Positions 1 through 6,489 of a stretch of 17,867 nucleotides of DNA are shown piece by piece. Location of the stretch: NCBI GenBank assembly GCA_001513395.1, contig LFTP01000183.1, positions 1-17,867 of the forward strand. The letters are read 5' to 3'. This DNA is from Clostridia bacterium DTU080. Its GTDB lineage: Bacteria > Bacillota > Limnochordia > DTU080. Every line of letters starts with the position of its first letter. Within the stretch, counting starts at the first letter, position 1. The notes beneath the pieces were generated by a model, which saw only the letters and a list, made by a program, of their open reading frames with translations, made no database searches and was not told the DNA's origin. Both the position numbers and the translations under genes were made by a program.

Positions 1-207
1 CTTGCTGACCAGACGTACCCCTCCCGCCACTTCATCAAGCATAAAGCCCCTTCTCGGATCGGCATAGTCCGTGCGCATAGCTTCCAGAGCCTCTTCGATG
101 ACAGACACGTCCACATCCAATAAGCGAGCCAGTTCCTTCATGGGCACCGGTTCACTGCTGGCAAAAAGCAAAGCCTCCAAGCCAGCCAACACGTGTGCTT
201 CAGGCAT
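1..207 (-). CDS. scpB: Segregation and condensation protein B, N-terminal part (cut by window edge)
   Basis: ScpB is a winged-helix subunit that, with the kleisin ScpA, binds the SMC ATPase to form the bacterial condensin used in chromosome compaction and segregation. Only the first 69 codons are inside the window and the frame is open to base 1. The start is ATG at 207. The reading contains the typical ScpB opening (LEALLFASSEPVPMKELARL) and, later, GFMLDEVAGGVRLVSK, which fits the first winged-helix domain. The start codon overlaps the end of scpA by 8 bases, and AAGGTGA lies just upstream as ribosome binding site, so translation is probably coupled to scpA. The gene is too short for the 60-codon-plus, start-to-stop ORF criterion because its stop lies outside. 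Identity rests on recognised family pattern and on the scpA neighbour. Confidence 0.9.
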   Translation of the reverse strand, partial: MPEAHVLAGLEALLFASSEPVPMKELARLLDVDVSVIEEALEAMRTDYADPRRGFMLDEVAGGVRLVSK

Positions 208-943
208 CAGTCTCACCTTGTTTCCCGGAGATCTCTATAGGAGCAAAAGCCGCCGGCTGCTCCACGCGGAGCAGATTCCGATGCACCAGCTCCAGAAGAG
301 CTAAAAAGGTAACAATGACATCCTGACGCGTGGGCCGGGCAGGTAACAAATGCCGGAACGAACACAAGGGATTCTCCCGAATCACCTTTTCGATACGCTT
401 GATACACCCATCAACGGTGATTGTTCGACGGGGTATGGCCGCGGTCGGAGGAGGCGGCCGGTAGGCCTGAAGTACCTCTTGCATGGCTCGTCGCAGATCG
501 TCGACGGTCGCCTCGCCGACCGGGCGGGTAAAGCGCGGCTGACTCCAGTCAGGATGCGGGATCTGTCCCCGAGGATAAAGAAGATCTCGCCCGGTTCGCA
601 AATCAGCCAACACGGCTGCTGCCTCGCGAAACTGCCGATAGACTAGGAGACGATTGACCAGTTCGTGTCGGGGATCAACCTCCTCACTCTCTTCTTCGTC
701 GGATTCGCAGGCAGGTTGCGGCAGAAGCAGGCGAGCCTTGATGGCCAGCAGAGTAGCCGCCATGACCAGATACTCGCCTGCTGATTCCAAATCCAGCTCA
801 TCAACGCTCGCCAAATACTCCAAATACTGCTCGGTAATCCGGGCGATGGGGATGTCCCAGATGTCCACCTTTGCCTGTTCAATCAGGTGGAACAAAAGAT
901 CAAAAGGACCCTCAAATGCGGAGAGGCGTATCTGATAACCCAT
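200..943 (-). CDS. scpA: Segregation and condensation protein A
   Basis: ScpA is the kleisin subunit that bridges the SMC heads and binds ScpB. The 247-residue protein has the usual family length and opens with IRLSAFEGPFDLLFHLIEQA, the hallmark N-terminal segment that contacts the SMC neck, followed by IWDIPIARITEQYLEYL. An acidic linker (ESDEEESEEVDPRHEL, residues about 80 to 95) leads to a C-terminal region ending in a winged-helix-like segment (DVIVTFLALLELV) typical of kleisin C termini. The start is ATG at 943. It lies 32 bases inside the end of lysA and has no strong ribosome binding site, which suggests translational coupling. scpB overlaps its 3' end. Function is from the family, not tested here. 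Confidence 0.95.
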   Translation of the reverse strand: MGYQIRLSAFEGPFDLLFHLIEQAKVDIWDIPIARITEQYLEYLASVDELDLESAGEYLVMAATLLAIKARLLLPQPACESDEEESEEVDPRHELVNRLLVYRQFREAAAVLADLRTGRDLLYPRGQIPHPDWSQPRFTRPVGEATVDDLRRAMQEVLQAYRPPPPTAAIPRRTITVDGCIKRIEKVIRENPLCSFRHLLPARPTRQDVIVTFLALLELVHRNLLRVEQPAAFAPIEISGKQGETDA

Positions 944-2273
944 GACAGTCTGATGCCAGAAGACGCAACCGCTCAGGTATACAATCGTGCTGCACCAGAT
1001 CGCTGAAGCTCTCGCGCCGAACGATGAGGTCGGCTTCTCCGTCGCAGACCAAGACCGCTGCGGGTCGCGTCAGTCGATTGTAGTTGCTGGCCATGCTGTA
1101 GTTGTACGCACCTGTGGCAAAGACGGCTAGAATATCTCCGGGAGCGCAAGGAGGTAGGTTGATGTCCCAGATGAGAATGTCACCGGATTCACAACACTTG
1201 CCCGCTACGGTGACCAAATCACTTGGTGCTTGCAGCGCCTTATTGGCCACCATGGCCTCATACTCAGCCTGATAAAGAGCAACCCGAGGATTGTCTGCCA
1301 TGCCACCGTCTACGAATATATACTTACGTACGCCCGGAATCTCCTTCGAACCGCCGATGGTGTAAAGAGTCGTGCCCGCCTCCCCCACGATTGATCTGCC
1401 AGGCTCAAAGTACAATCTCGGCAACGGCAGGTCTTTGCTGCGACATTCCACCTTTAAAGCACCAGCCACCGTCTCTACGAAAGCCTCGATAGTGGACGGA
1501 GTGTCGTCCGCTGAGTAGCGAATACCCAATCCACCGCCCATGTTCAGCTCTTCGATATCCACTCCGTTATCAGTGCGCAGCCGGTCAATAAACTCCACCA
1601 TAAGACGCGTCGTCATTTCATAGGACTCGAGTTCGAAAATCTGTGAACCGATATGAGCATGAAGGCCGCGCAAGCGCAAATGAGAGCTCCGGCGTATGGC
1701 TCTGATCGCCTCCAAGGCCCGTCCGTCGTCGATTCCAAACCCGAATTTCGAGTCCATCTGTCCCGTACGCATATAAGAGTGAGTGTCAACTTCGACTCCG
1801 GGAGCGACACGGATCAACACGTCGACCGTAGTAGCGTTCCTGGTTGCCTCTTCGTTGAGCATCTCCAGTTCGTGAAGATTGTCAACTACAAAGCGATGCA
1901 CCCCGCTTTTTATACCATAGGCGATCTCTTCCTGAGACTTGTTATTACCATGGAAGAAAACGCGCTCGGCAGGAAAGCCGGCCGAAAGGGCCGTAAAGAG
2001 CTCCCCTCCCGATACCACATCAAGGTACATTCCCTCGTCTTGGATGATTCGACACATGGCTTGAGTGAGAAAGGCTTTGCCTGCATATATGATGTTGCCA
2101 TGAGGGTAGTACCGCTCGAGTGCCTCCTTATACGAACGGCACCGACGGCGAATCTCAAGTTCATCAAAAACATATAACGGAGTGCCAAAACGGCGCGCCA
2201 ACTCGACGGTGTCACATCCGCCTATTTCGAGATGTCCACTGTCATTAATGCGCATACTTCCTCGAAGATGCAA
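912..2273 (-). CDS. lysA: Diaminopimelate decarboxylase
   Basis: LysA is the PLP enzyme that converts meso-diaminopimelate to L-lysine, the last step of lysine synthesis; diaminopimelate itself feeds peptidoglycan and spore cortex. The protein shows the fold-III decarboxylase pattern: YAGKAF with the PLP lysine at about residue 66, HIGSQIFE, GGGLGIRY (phosphate-binding glycines), EPGRSIVGEAG, CCESGDIL (active-site cysteine from the partner subunit) and GAYNYSMASNYN near the C terminus. Length, 453 residues, is normal. Two starts are possible. TTG at 2273 has GGAGGG six bases upstream (2280-2285). ATG at 2255 gives the more usual N terminus MRINDSGHLEIGG but has only GAGG four bases upstream. 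I keep the TTG start because of the better site. A sigma-A promoter lies at 2313-2341. The 3' end overlaps scpA. Confidence 0.96.
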   Translation of the reverse strand: MHLRGSMRINDSGHLEIGGCDTVELARRFGTPLYVFDELEIRRRCRSYKEALERYYPHGNIIYAGKAFLTQAMCRIIQDEGMYLDVVSGGELFTALSAGFPAERVFFHGNNKSQEEIAYGIKSGVHRFVVDNLHELEMLNEEATRNATTVDVLIRVAPGVEVDTHSYMRTGQMDSKFGFGIDDGRALEAIRAIRRSSHLRLRGLHAHIGSQIFELESYEMTTRLMVEFIDRLRTDNGVDIEELNMGGGLGIRYSADDTPSTIEAFVETVAGALKVECRSKDLPLPRLYFEPGRSIVGEAGTTLYTIGGSKEIPGVRKYIFVDGGMADNPRVALYQAEYEAMVANKALQAPSDLVTVAGKCCESGDILIWDINLPPCAPGDILAVFATGAYNYSMASNYNRLTRPAAVLVCDGEADLIVRRESFSDLVQHDCIPERLRLLASDCHGLSDTPLRI

Positions 2274-2279
2274 GTTCTT

Positions 2280-2341
2280 CCCTCCAAAATGAACAAGAGG
2301 CTATGCTTTCTCATCCTAGCACAGCCCTTGAGAGGGATCAA
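2280..2341 (-). promoter_or_regulatory. Sigma-A promoter and ribosome binding site of lysA-scpA-scpB
   Basis: Read on the minus strand, TTGATC (2341-2336) is followed by a 17-base spacer and TAGGAT (2318-2313). The spacer ends in TGC, giving an extended -10 element. The predicted RNA start is near 2306, leaving a leader of only about 30 bases that carries GGAGGG (2285-2280) before the TTG start at 2273. The leader is far too short for a lysine riboswitch. Match to consensus is read directly; activity is inference. Confidence 0.6.
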
Positions 2342-2381
2342 TGCTTCCCGATCACTCAGCCCCAGCCGTACTCCGCCGGGA

Positions 2382-3827
2382 TTATCTCACGTCTTTGTCC
2401 TTGCCTCCGGCATACGTCGGCCGATAACGCACCTGCGGGACCGGGTAACGCAGGAGAAGGCGAAAAAACGGTCCGCTCGCAAACGGCGCAAGAGGCCACA
2501 TGTAGGGGACACCCATTGAGTCCGTCTGGGCAATGACCAGGAAAACACCGAACGCGCCGACGAGCAGACCGGGAAATCCAAACAGCGTGACTGCAAAAAG
2601 AAGCAGATAACGAAAGGTCCGTATGGCCAGAGCAAACTCAATGCTCGGTATGGCAAAATAGCAGATGGCCATCACCGCCGTGTACAGGATGGTCTCGCGA
2701 ACGAACAACCCGACCTGAACTGCAAGATCGCCCAGGAGAATCGCTCCGACAATACCCAGAGAGGTAGCCAGCGAACCAGGGGTATGGATCAGCGCCATCC
2801 GGATCAGATCCACACCGACTTCGAGAATAAAAAACTGCAATGCGACAGGCACTGTTGAGCTTTCTCTGGGCCCGATAAACTGCAGAAAATCTGGCAAGGC
2901 GGTCCTATGTTTGTAAAGGCTCAGCCACAACGGGGTTAAGAATAAGGCGAGAAACAAGGCCAGGGTCCGCACCCAGCGCAGGTATGTCCCCACCACCGGA
3001 GCCTGGAAGTACTCCTCGGCATGTTGTGTGAAGTGAAAGAACGTGACCGGGACGATCATGGCCATTGGCGTGGTATCGGTCAGGATGAGTATATGCCCTT
3101 CGTACAGGTGGGCGGCCGCCACATCCGGTCGTTCCGTGTAGCGGACCTGCGGCAGAGGGTTGAGCGATCTGGGAAACAACAGCTCCTCAAGACTCTTTGA
3201 ACCCATGACCAAAGAATCCATGTTCACGGCCTGAATACGGGCCTTCAGATCCTTGACCCGCTCCGGATCGGCTATGTCACTGATGTAGGCTAAGACGACG
3301 TCAGTCTTAGAGCGAGAACCCACTTGTAACAGCTCAAAGCGCAAGCCCGAATCACGCACTCTCCGGCGAATCAACGCGGTGTTAAAAACGAGAGTCTCCA
3401 CAAAACCGTCCCGAGACCCCCGAGTAACTCGCTCCAGTTCAGGTTCTTCGATGCTCCGTACAGGATATGTGCGTACATCGAGGAGAATGGCCTCAGTCTC
3501 ACCGTCAATCAAAAGGCCGAGTTGCCCGGCCAGCACCTGATCGACCAGATCTTCGGTGGATTCCACCGTGTCAACTTCGATGTGCGCAATCTGCTCGGCG
3601 ACCAGTTTCTTGACGACACCCGGAACGACTTCACATCGCTCCACGTGCTGCAATCGCCTCATGATATCTGCCGTCAGCGTATCCTTAATGAAACCGTCGA
3701 GAAAGATCATGGCCGCGGGTTTGCCCGCAATGATCAGCTCACGAACCACCACATCAAAGGTGATGCCCACGCCCAATTGGTCCTTAAGAAGATCCAGGTT
3801 TTCAGACAGTTTCCTACTAAGCCGCAC
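2382..3827 (-). CDS. spoVAF: SpoVAF-like spore germination protein (GerA family)
   Basis: This is a GerA-type membrane protein of the spore inner membrane. In Bacillus, SpoVAF resembles the A subunit of germinant receptors and is reported to work with FigP as an ion channel that speeds germination. The N-terminal soluble region starts like SpoVAF (LSENLDLLKDQLGVGITFDV, then AAMIFLDGFIKD) and contains GerA-family segments (SLNPLPQVRYTERPDVAAAH, about residues 221-240, and ILILTDTTPMAMIVP, about 246-260). The C-terminal half has about five hydrophobic helices, near residues 285-305, 326-347, 355-375, 380-403 and 406-433. Length, 481 residues, fits. The start is GTG at 3827 with only a GGGGGC-like site upstream. 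No spoVAA to spoVAE genes are visible beside it; lysA follows, 108 bases downstream. GerA-family membership is very secure, the SpoVAF assignment slightly less. Confidence 0.9.
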   Translation of the reverse strand: MRLSRKLSENLDLLKDQLGVGITFDVVVRELIIAGKPAAMIFLDGFIKDTLTADIMRRLQHVERCEVVPGVVKKLVAEQIAHIEVDTVESTEDLVDQVLAGQLGLLIDGETEAILLDVRTYPVRSIEEPELERVTRGSRDGFVETLVFNTALIRRRVRDSGLRFELLQVGSRSKTDVVLAYISDIADPERVKDLKARIQAVNMDSLVMGSKSLEELLFPRSLNPLPQVRYTERPDVAAAHLYEGHILILTDTTPMAMIVPVTFFHFTQHAEEYFQAPVVGTYLRWVRTLALFLALFLTPLWLSLYKHRTALPDFLQFIGPRESSTVPVALQFFILEVGVDLIRMALIHTPGSLATSLGIVGAILLGDLAVQVGLFVRETILYTAVMAICYFAIPSIEFALAIRTFRYLLLFAVTLFGFPGLLVGAFGVFLVIAQTDSMGVPYMWPLAPFASGPFFRLLLRYPVPQVRYRPTYAGGKDKDVR

Positions 3828-3846
3828 GCTGAAGCCCCCAAACCAA

Positions 3847-3874
3847 GACCCAGGCCACCGTATGGACCTGGGTC
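3847..3874 (-). terminator. Probable intrinsic terminator after the small membrane protein
   Basis: A perfect 8-base inverted repeat (GACCCAGG / CCTGGGTC) encloses 12 bases, and a further CC/GG pairing with one bulged base can extend it. It begins 11 bases past the stop of the gene ending at 3886 and is followed, in the transcription direction, by TTGGTTT. The U tract is weak, so termination may be partial. It separates spoVAF from the genes upstream. Confidence 0.55.
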
Positions 3875-3885
3875 ACAAGTTGTCA

Positions 3886-4218
3886 CTATCGAACTGTGGT
3901 CGGAACGAATAGGTCGATGATCCCGATCACGAAGGCTGCCAAAAGGGCTCCCAGTATCCCTACCTCCATGCTAGGAATTACAAACTGAGTCGCCCAGATG
4001 ACAACTGCGGACACGAGAAAGCCGACCACGCCTCTGCTGTACGGCGATACGCGTTTACCCATCGTCGCCTCGATCAGCCACCCCACGGCAGCGATGACCA
4101 AGGCCGCCAACAGGGCATTCCAAAAGCCCATGATCTGAAATCCCGGTACAATCAACCCGACAAACATGAGGACCAGAGCCGACACGACGAATCGTACAAC
4201 TGCTCCGAGCCAGTCCAC
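3886..4218 (-). CDS. Small four-helix membrane protein, phage-holin-4-2 / YvlD-like family
   Basis: The 110-residue protein is almost entirely hydrophobic, with four predicted membrane helices near residues 3-25, 28-48, 62-82 and 86-106, separated by a short charged loop (EATMGKRVSPYSRG). This pattern, with a PG after the first helix and IP before the last, matches the small holin-like superfamily (YvlD type) common in Bacillota chromosomes. Despite the name, most members are not in prophages and their function is unknown; nothing here suggests a phage. The start is GTG at 4218 with GGAGGTGAG about nine bases upstream, a strong site. It lies 80 bases downstream of dodecin and is followed by a hairpin terminator. 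Family call is by pattern and hydrophobicity. Confidence 0.8.
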   Translation of the reverse strand: MDWLGAVVRFVVSALVLMFVGLIVPGFQIMGFWNALLAALVIAAVGWLIEATMGKRVSPYSRGVVGFLVSAVVIWATQFVIPSMEVGILGALLAAFVIGIIDLFVPTTVR

Positions 4219-4298
4219 GGGTACTCACCTCCAGCCCAAGCTATCCCACGCTTGATAAACCTATCGTGCCCTCTTATCCGGCGAGTATACCCGCTCTC

Positions 4299-4505
4299 TT
4301 AGCGCTCCACTTCAAACGCCAGATGCACGTTGGCCCTATAGCTGGAGATATTGCCGTTTTCATCCGTCTGAGCCGTGAAATTGAGGACCTCAACTCCCCG
4401 AATGTGGCGGACTGTCTTGGCCGCAGCTTTGATAGCTTGACGTACGGCGTCCTCCCACGACGTATCCGATTGTCCCACCAACTCAATGACCTTGATAACG
4501 GACAT
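4299..4505 (-). CDS. Dodecin (flavin-binding protein)
   Basis: Dodecins are about 70-residue beta-alpha-beta-beta proteins that assemble into hollow dodecamers and bind flavins, buffering free FMN/riboflavin in the cytoplasm. The 68-residue product carries the family pattern throughout: VIKVIELVGQSDTSWEDAVR at residues 3-22, the amphipathic helix AIKAAAKTVRHIRG, the strand VEVLNFTAQ, and the closing YRANVHLAFEVE. Length is exact for the family. The ATG at 4505 is preceded by AAGGGGGT at about seven bases, a good site. The gene lies between the dipeptidase (56-base gap with a small hairpin) and the small membrane protein. An overlapping reading frame at 4274-4486 is discarded as a shadow. Confidence 0.93.
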   Translation of the reverse strand: MSVIKVIELVGQSDTSWEDAVRQAIKAAAKTVRHIRGVEVLNFTAQTDENGNISSYRANVHLAFEVER

Positions 4506-4526
4506 GAGCTACCCCCTTTGCAAAAC

Positions 4527-4545
4527 GCATACGAGGATAGTATGC
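4527..4545 (-). terminator. Small hairpin between dipeptidase and dodecin, possible weak terminator
   Basis: GCATAC and GTATGC form a 6-base stem around a 7-base loop. In the transcription direction the stem is followed by GTTTTGC, and an outer GCAAA (about 4557-4553) can pair with TTTGC to lengthen it past an internal loop. The hairpin starts 16 bases after the dipeptidase stop and ends just before the dodecin ribosome binding site, so it could end transcription partly or simply tune dodecin translation. The stem is short; confidence is low. Confidence 0.3.
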
Positions 4546-4561
4546 CCTGTGGATTTGCGTT

Positions 4562-5518
4562 CTATTGATCCGAAGGTTTCTTAGGCAGCACGGAGACCAA
4601 GAGGTTGACAAAGCTGCCGCCCATGATCTCCTCTGTCACTTCGACCCCAAAGGCCTTTTCCATGGCCCCACCCAATATGGGCAATGATTCGACTCCGGTG
4701 ATTCCTTCAGGCAGCCTGTTGACACCGTCAAAATCAGAGCCCAGCCCCACGTGACCTCGACCCATGACAGAGAGCATATGCTCAGCGTGCCGCAGGATAT
4801 CGGCGAGACCTGCCTCTCCGGCCGATGCAAGAAACGGCGGATAGAAGTTGAGCCCGACTACGCCGCCGCTGGCTGCCACAGCCCGCAACTGTGCATCCGA
4901 CAGATTGCGCCGGTGAGAGCAGATGGCCCGCGCGTTGGAATGCGAAGCGATTACGGGACCCTCGCATACAGAGATCACGTCCCAGAAACTGCGCTCGGAC
5001 AGATGAGAGACATCCACCAGCATGCCCAAGCGGTTCATCTCTTTTACGATACACCGCCCGAGTTCCGTAAGACCCCTGCCTCCCTCAGCGACATCCACGC
5101 CATCAGCCAGAGCATTGCTTCCGTTCCACGTCAACCCCATCACCCTCACGCCCAGACGGAAAAAGAGCCGGAGTAGTTCAACGTCTCCATGCAGCGGATC
5201 AGCACCCTCCAACGACAACAAGCCGCGCACACCGGAGGCGTCTGCACATAGATCCTCACTCCAAAGCACCGGTTGCAGGAGCTTCCGGTCCACCGCCTGC
5301 CAAAAGGTCTCTGCCATAAGCAGCGCTTCGTGCAATGGGCCCCGAGCCGATTTCACAGGGGCATAGATGGCGAACACCTGCAAATCCACCCCTGCTGCCG
5401 TCAAGCGCTCCACATCCAGGTGCCCTTCGGGACGTTTGTGCAACTCGCCTCCATGGCGCATGATCTGAAACAGTGTGTCGCAATGAAAATCGGCAATCCA
5501 GTACGAACCGCCACTCAT
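4562..5518 (-). CDS. Membrane-dipeptidase-type dipeptidase, peptidase family M19
   Basis: Family M19 enzymes are TIM-barrel zinc hydrolases that cleave dipeptides, often with D-residues at the C-terminal side. All expected metal-site motifs are present: DFHCD with H12 and D14, the bridging glutamate in LLSLEGAD (E104), VDVSHLS (H172), ASHSNAR (H193) and GLGSDFDG (D262). The 318-residue length is normal and there is no signal peptide or lipidation box, so the enzyme is probably cytoplasmic. The start is ATG at 5518, with AGGAG about 13 bases upstream. Such dipeptidases commonly neighbour spoVS and rny in Clostridia-like genomes; a role in recycling cortex or wall peptides is a guess from that context. 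Substrate cannot be deduced. Confidence 0.93.
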   Translation of the reverse strand: MSGGSYWIADFHCDTLFQIMRHGGELHKRPEGHLDVERLTAAGVDLQVFAIYAPVKSARGPLHEALLMAETFWQAVDRKLLQPVLWSEDLCADASGVRGLLSLEGADPLHGDVELLRLFFRLGVRVMGLTWNGSNALADGVDVAEGGRGLTELGRCIVKEMNRLGMLVDVSHLSERSFWDVISVCEGPVIASHSNARAICSHRRNLSDAQLRAVAASGGVVGLNFYPPFLASAGEAGLADILRHAEHMLSVMGRGHVGLGSDFDGVNRLPEGITGVESLPILGGAMEKAFGVEVTEEIMGGSFVNLLVSVLPKKPSDQ

Positions 5519-5579
5519 TTTTTTCGTTTATCTCCTGTACTGCTCACTCTTGTGATATTTCACTCAGAAAAAAGATGCC

Positions 5580-5840
5580 TCAACGGGGCTGGACGATAAA
5601 CTTGATAGCCGTTCGCTCCTCGTTACCGATCACCACATCGACAAAAGCAGGAATGCATACCAAATCGATACCGCTGGGAGCCATAAAGCCCCGAGCGATG
5701 GCGATCGCTTTCACGGTCTGATTGATGGCCCCGGCACCGATGGCCTGCAACTCAACGGCGTTTCGCTCACGAAGTACTCCGGCCAAGGCTCCTGCTACCG
5801 AATTTGGGTTCGATTTCGCTGACACTTTGAGAACTTCCAT
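5580..5840 (-). CDS. spoVS: Stage V sporulation protein S
   Basis: SpoVS is a small Alba-like nucleic-acid-binding protein that affects septation, coat assembly and progression through sporulation in Bacillus. The 86-residue protein matches the highly conserved family essentially end to end: MEVLKVSAKSNPNSVAGALA, then ELQAIGAGAINQTVKA, ARGFMAPSGIDLVCIPAF and a C terminus ERTAIKFIVQPR. The length is exact. The ATG at 5840 has AGGAGGT eight bases upstream. It follows the uncharacterised gene by only 13 bases, so both are probably on one transcript with rny upstream. In Bacillus spoVS depends on sigma-H; I see no clear sigma-H promoter in the short gap here. Confidence 0.97.
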   Translation of the reverse strand: MEVLKVSAKSNPNSVAGALAGVLRERNAVELQAIGAGAINQTVKAIAIARGFMAPSGIDLVCIPAFVDVVIGNEERTAIKFIVQPR

Positions 5841-5853
5841 GCTACTAGACCTC

Positions 5854-6456
5854 CTATTCCCGTGCTTTGTGGCGATTCTTATTGAAGATCAAAACGCGAC
5901 CAGCATCACGAAAGCCCATGAGTTCACGCCAAGGGCCTGCACGCCGTACGTCCTCTAGGATGTCGTCGATCAATCCCTCTTCGAACATCTGTTCTTCCAG
6001 GTGGAGCGTGTCACTCGTTTCCACGACTAGCGCATCACCGAAATAATCCCTGATCAGCGCTATAAGCATGGAAAGCTCTTGACGGGAAAAAGACTTGACC
6101 TCACGGATCACTTCGACCACGGTCAGCGGTCCGTATGTCTTGCACTCGACGGAAACGAAGCCCGTTTCAGATTTTTCAATGGCGGAAAAGGCATCGAGAT
6201 GCTCAAGGACGGATTGCTCAAATGACGCCAGGCAGACACTGTTTTCAGGTTGCCGGAGAAGAAAAGTAAAAGCGATGCGGCCTTCTTGCGGCAAAAAACG
6301 GACTGAACTGACCTCCGGAAAGCGCAGAAGGATCGAAACCAAGAGAGTCGCCTGCAGTGAAGCCCCTTCGGACTCTGCCACGACCGTGGCATCAGAACCA
6401 TTCATGATATACCCCACCCCACCTGGGATCACGGCGTGAGGCTGGGCCTCAACCAC
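5854..6456 (-). CDS. Uncharacterised protein between rny and spoVS
   Basis: I do not recognise this 200-residue protein. It is soluble, acidic in its C-terminal half, and has no signal peptide or membrane segment. Predicted strand and helix alternation (ATLLVSILLRFPEVSSVRFL, then GRIAFTFLLR, later LTVVEVIREVKSFS and LSMLIALIRDYFGDALVVE) suggests two alpha/beta repeats. A C-terminal tail (LIDDILEDVRRAGPWRELMG then DAGRVLIFNKNR) looks like a conserved segment. The start is uncertain: GTG at 6456 lies inside a 9-base inverted repeat and has GAGG too close; ATG at 6405 (residue 18) follows a G-rich stretch by six bases. It sits 33 bases after rny and 13 before spoVS, so a link to RNA turnover or sporulation is plausible by context only. 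Confidence 0.8.
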   Translation of the reverse strand: MVEAQPHAVIPGGVGYIMNGSDATVVAESEGASLQATLLVSILLRFPEVSSVRFLPQEGRIAFTFLLRQPENSVCLASFEQSVLEHLDAFSAIEKSETGFVSVECKTYGPLTVVEVIREVKSFSRQELSMLIALIRDYFGDALVVETSDTLHLEEQMFEEGLIDDILEDVRRAGPWRELMGFRDAGRVLIFNKNRHKARE

Positions 6457-6467
6457 AACCTCACGCC
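6433..6467 (-). repeat. 9-base inverted repeat over the start of the uncharacterised gene
   Basis: GGCGTGAGG (6433-6441) and CCTCACGCC (6459-6467) are perfect complements around a 17-base loop; a smaller alternative stem GAGG/CCTC lies inside. The repeat covers the possible GTG start at 6456 of the downstream gene. No U tract follows, so it is not a standard terminator of rny. As RNA it could protect the 3' end of rny message or control translation of the next gene. Confidence 0.5.
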
Positions 6468-6489
6468 ACTTCTAAGACCGATACAAGTA

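Noticed and set aside
2361..2380. Hairpin CCCGGC/GCTGGG after the spoVAF stop as a terminator
   Set aside because: Six base pairs with one G-U and no U tract after it; too weak to call.
2274..2381. Lysine riboswitch upstream of lysA
   Set aside because: The gap is 108 bases and the predicted leader only about 30, much shorter than the roughly 180-base lysine aptamer, and no matching helices are seen.
3886..4218. Prophage holin
   Set aside because: The holin-like family name is historical; no endolysin, structural or integrase genes are nearby and the protein has the common chromosomal YvlD-like pattern.
4274..4486. 70-codon minus-strand frame overlapping dodecin
   Set aside because: Dodecin in the other frame matches its family from end to end, so this is a shadow.
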